DNA from: Roseateles sp. XES5
GTDB taxonomy: Bacteria; Pseudomonadota; Alphaproteobacteria; Rhizobiales; Rhizobiaceae
Length of the DNA: 64,000 nucleotides
Assembly: GCF_020535545.1 (NCBI RefSeq)
Contig: NZ_CP084754.1
Coordinates: 186,001-250,000, forward strand
Direction: 5' to 3'
The notes under the pieces are model-generated. The model was given only the letters and a program-made list of their open reading frames with translations, made no database searches and had not been told where the DNA came from. A program made the translations under genes and the position numbers. Positions 61,485 through 64,000 of this stretch are shown in pieces; position 1 is the first letter of the stretch, and each line of letters opens with the position of its first letter.

Positions 61485-64000
61485 ATGAATATTTCCCGTT
61501 TCTTCATCGACCGCCCGATCTTTGCCGGCGTCATCTCCATCCTGATGGTGCTGGCTGGATTGATCGCGGTGCGCGGCCTGCCGATCTCGGAATACCCCGA
61601 GGTCGTGCCGCCGCAGGTGGTGGTGCGCGCCAACTATCCCGGCGCCAACCCCAAGGTGATCGCCGAAACCGTGGCCACGCCGCTGGAAGAAGCGATCAAC
61701 GGCGTCGAGGGCATGCTCTATATGGGCAGCCAGGCCACGACCGACGGCCTGATGACCCTGACCGTCACCTTCAAGCTGGGCACCGACCCCGACAAGGCCC
61801 AGCAGCTGGTGCAGAACCGCGTCAGCCAGGCCGAGCCGCGCCTGCCCGAGGAGGTCAAGCGCCTGGGCGTGACCACCATCAAGAGCTCGCCCGACCTGAC
61901 CATGGTCGTGCACCTCTTGTCGCCCAATGGCCGCTACGACATGACCTATCTGCGCAACTACGCGGTGCTCAATGTCAAGGACCGGCTGGCGCGCCTGCAG
62001 GGCGTGGGTGATGTGCAGCTCTTCGGATCGGGCGACTACGCCATGCGCGTCTGGCTGGACCCGCAGAAGGTCGCGCAGCACGGCCTCTCGGCCAGCGATG
62101 TGGTGGCCGCCATCCGCAGCCAGAACATCCAGGCCGCGGCCGGCGTGGTCGGCGCCTCGCCGGGTCTGCCGGGCATTGACCTGCAGCTCTCGGTGAACGC
62201 CCAGGGCCGCCTGCAGAACGAGGAGGAATTCGGCGACATCATCGTCAAGACCGAGAACGGCGGTGCCGTGACCCGTCTGCGCGATCTCGGCCGCCTGGAA
62301 CTGGGCGCCTCCGGCTATGCGCTGCGCTCGCTCTTGGACAACAAGGACGCCGTGGCCGTGCCCATCTTCGCGGCGCCGGGCTCCAATGCCATCGAGATCT
62401 CCAACCAGGTGCGCGCCACCATGGCCGAGATCAAGCAGCGCATGCCCGAGGGCGTGGACTACAGCATCGTCTACGACCCCACGCAGTTCGTGCGCGCCTC
62501 CATCGAATCGGTGGTGCACACCCTGCTGGAAGCCATCGCCCTGGTCGTGCTGGTCGTGATCCTGTTCCTGCAGACCTGGCGCGCCTCCATCATCCCGCTG
62601 CTGGCCGTGCCGGTCTCGGTGGTGGGCACCTTCGCGGTGATGCATGTGTTCGGCTTCTCGATCAATGCCCTGAGCCTGTTCGGCCTGGTGCTGGCCATCG
62701 GCATCGTGGTGGATGACGCCATCGTGGTGGTCGAGAACGTGGAGCGCAATATCGAGGCCGGCCTGAGCCCGCGCGACGCCACCTACCGCGCCATGCGCGA
62801 GGTGTCAGGCCCCATCATCGCCATCGCCCTGGTGCTGGTCGCGGTCTTCGTGCCCCTGGCCTTCATCACCGGCCTCACGGGCCAGTTCTACCGCCAGTTT
62901 GCGCTGACCATCGCGATCTCGACCGTGATCTCGGCCATCAACTCGCTGACCCTGTCGCCCGCCCTGGCCGCCATGCTGCTCAAGGGCCATGACGCGCCCA
63001 AGGACGCGCTGACCCGCGGCATGGACAAGGTCTTCGGCCGCTTCTTCGGCGCCTTCAACCGCGTCTTCAAGCGCGGCTCGGAGTCCTATGGCCGTGGCGT
63101 GCAGCACGCCATCCGCCGCAAGACGCCTTCGCTGCTGATCTATGCCGGCCTGATCGTGCTGACCCTGGGCCTGTTCAAGGCCGTGCCCGGCGGCTTTGTG
63201 CCGGCGCAGGACAAGCAGTACCTGATCGGCTTCGCCCAGCTGCCCGATGGCGCCACCCTGGATCGCACCGAGGACGTGATCCGCCGCATGAACGACATCA
63301 CCCTCAAGACCCCCGGCGTCGAACACGCCGTGGCCTTCCCGGGCTTGTCGATCAACGGCTTTACCAACAGCTCCAACTCCGGCATCGTGTTCGCGACCCT
63401 CAAGCCCTTCGAGGAGCGCAAGGGCAAGGGCCTGTCGGCCGGCGAGATTGCGGGCAGCCTGAACGCGCAGTACGGCCAGATCGAGGATGCCTTCGTGGTG
63501 ATCTTCCCGCCCCCGCCCGTGCAGGGCCTGGGCACCACCGGCGGTTTCAAGCTGCAGCTGGAAGACCGCGGCGGCCTGGGCTACGAGGCGCTGGATCAGG
63601 CGGTCAAGGCCTTCATGGCCAAGGCTTATCAAACCAAGGAGCTGGCCGGCATGTTCACCAGCTACCAGGTCAATGTGCCCCAGCTCTATGCCGACATCGA
63701 CCGCACCAAGGCGCGCCAGCTGGGCGTGGCGGTGACCGATGTGTTCGACACCATGCAGATCTATCTGGGCAGCCTGTATGTGAACGACTTCAACAAGTTC
63801 GGTCGCACCTACAGCGTGCGGGTGCAGGCGGACGCCGCGTACCGCGCCCGCCCCGAGGACGTGGGCCAGCTCAAGGTGCGCTCCAGCAGCGGCGAGATGG
63901 TGCCCCTGTCGGCCCTGATGAAGATCGAGCACTCGGTGGGCCCCGAGCGTGCCATGCGCTACAACGGCTTCCTGTCCGCCGACATCAACGGCGGCCCGGC
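61485..64000 (+). CDS. RND efflux inner-membrane transporter (MexF/AcrB-like), truncated by window end
   Basis: The first 838 codons are visible and open to the edge; the family is ~1,050 residues. N-terminus MNISRFFIDRPIFAGVISILMVLAGLIAV is TM1. Porter-domain sequence follows, then TM2-6 with the proton-relay segment LSLFGLVLAIGIVVDDAIVVVENVERNI (tandem Asp) and PLAFITGLTGQFYRQFALTIAIS. A second porter half begins after residue ~560 (VPAQDKQYLIGFAQLPDGATLDRTEDV). From roughly 61740 on, Leu is almost always CTG, Val mostly GTG and Pro often CCC, unlike the adaptor gene and the rest of the window. Either horizontal replacement or an assembly join is possible. Confidence 0.92.
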   Translation, partial: MNISRFFIDRPIFAGVISILMVLAGLIAVRGLPISEYPEVVPPQVVVRANYPGANPKVIAETVATPLEEAINGVEGMLYMGSQATTDGLMTLTVTFKLGTDPDKAQQLVQNRVSQAEPRLPEEVKRLGVTTIKSSPDLTMVVHLLSPNGRYDMTYLRNYAVLNVKDRLARLQGVGDVQLFGSGDYAMRVWLDPQKVAQHGLSASDVVAAIRSQNIQAAAGVVGASPGLPGIDLQLSVNAQGRLQNEEEFGDIIVKTENGGAVTRLRDLGRLELGASGYALRSLLDNKDAVAVPIFAAPGSNAIEISNQVRATMAEIKQRMPEGVDYSIVYDPTQFVRASIESVVHTLLEAIALVVLVVILFLQTWRASIIPLLAVPVSVVGTFAVMHVFGFSINALSLFGLVLAIGIVVDDAIVVVENVERNIEAGLSPRDATYRAMREVSGPIIAIALVLVAVFVPLAFITGLTGQFYRQFALTIAISTVISAINSLTLSPALAAMLLKGHDAPKDALTRGMDKVFGRFFGAFNRVFKRGSESYGRGVQHAIRRKTPSLLIYAGLIVLTLGLFKAVPGGFVPAQDKQYLIGFAQLPDGATLDRTEDVIRRMNDITLKTPGVEHAVAFPGLSINGFTNSSNSGIVFATLKPFEERKGKGLSAGEIAGSLNAQYGQIEDAFVVIFPPPPVQGLGTTGGFKLQLEDRGGLGYEALDQAVKAFMAKAYQTKELAGMFTSYQVNVPQLYADIDRTKARQLGVAVTDVFDTMQIYLGSLYVNDFNKFGRTYSVRVQADAAYRARPEDVGQLKVRSSSGEMVPLSALMKIEHSVGPERAMRYNGFLSADINGGP

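Noticed and set aside
60180-62645. An 821-codon minus-strand frame over the efflux genes
   Set aside because: Antisense to clear MexE/MexF-like coding sequence; composition is His/Asp/Gly-rich without domains.

Overview
The window is about 64 kb of GC-rich chromosomal or megaplasmid DNA from an alphaproteobacterium, most likely a member of the Rhizobiaceae (Rhizobium/Sinorhizobium/Shinella-like). The evidence is codon use rich in CTC/GTC/CCG, a porin of the RopA/Omp2 type, many ABC uptake and catabolic operons with LysR/GntR/MocR regulators, and several copies of rhizobial RIME-like intergenic repeats, some touching stop codons. No rRNA, tRNA, CRISPR array, phage or insertion sequence was recognised. 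Genes are densely packed and nearly every start has a clear Shine-Dalgarno sequence.

Layout. 1-1.5 kb: end of a luciferase-like monooxygenase plus two carboxymuconolactone-decarboxylase/alkylhydroperoxidase family proteins. 1.6-4.4 kb: a cysteine-pair repeat lipoprotein and LrgAB. 4.5-9.5 kb: an NCS1 nucleobase-type transporter and a tight AbgT / PyrK-like / PyrD-like operon in which the dihydroorotate-dehydrogenase homologue has lost the catalytic cysteine. 9.7 kb: a 49-residue single-span membrane protein with a strong palindrome upstream. 10-12.2 kb: a chemoreceptor. 12.4-20 kb: a minus-strand operon of exported proteins (a small secreted protein, OmpA, a Sel1/peptidoglycan-binding protein, a CHAT protease, a peptidoglycan-binding protein, an OmpA-like protein). 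The Sel1 and CHAT frames look like one ~1,650-residue exported protein interrupted by a one-base slip. This is the best candidate for an undescribed system.

20.2-30.4 kb: a kynurenine/3-hydroxyanthranilate region. A DHDPS-family enzyme, 3-hydroxyanthranilate dioxygenase and an aspartate-dehydrogenase homologue lie divergent from a LysR regulator. Next come an aldehyde dehydrogenase and a TrpXYZ-like ABC importer co-transcribed with kynureninase, divergent from a GntR regulator with two tandem AT-rich operators. The usual decarboxylase and deaminase of the pathway are not present. 30.6-38.2 kb: LVIVD-propeller protein, porin, aminoglycoside-adenylyltransferase-like protein, an FtsI/PBP paralogue and a DHA2 efflux pump. 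38.2-48.5 kb: a complete taurine dissimilation locus (tauABC, tauXY, xsc, sulfite/sulfate exporter, pta) under divergent tauR. Taurine is imported, oxidatively deaminated to sulfoacetaldehyde and converted to acetyl phosphate, then acetyl-CoA, with sulfite released.

48.5-64 kb: a secreted hypothetical protein, LysR, an orphan Tat-exported solute-binding protein, YceI / arylamine N-acetyltransferase / cupin, a divergent pair of PNPOx-like proteins (one fused to GAF and a putative winged helix), an amidase, a ParDE toxin-antitoxin pair, LysR, a degenerate alpha/beta hydrolase lacking its nucleophile, and an RND efflux pump. The pump gene runs off the window end, and its codon use shifts away from the local style partway through.
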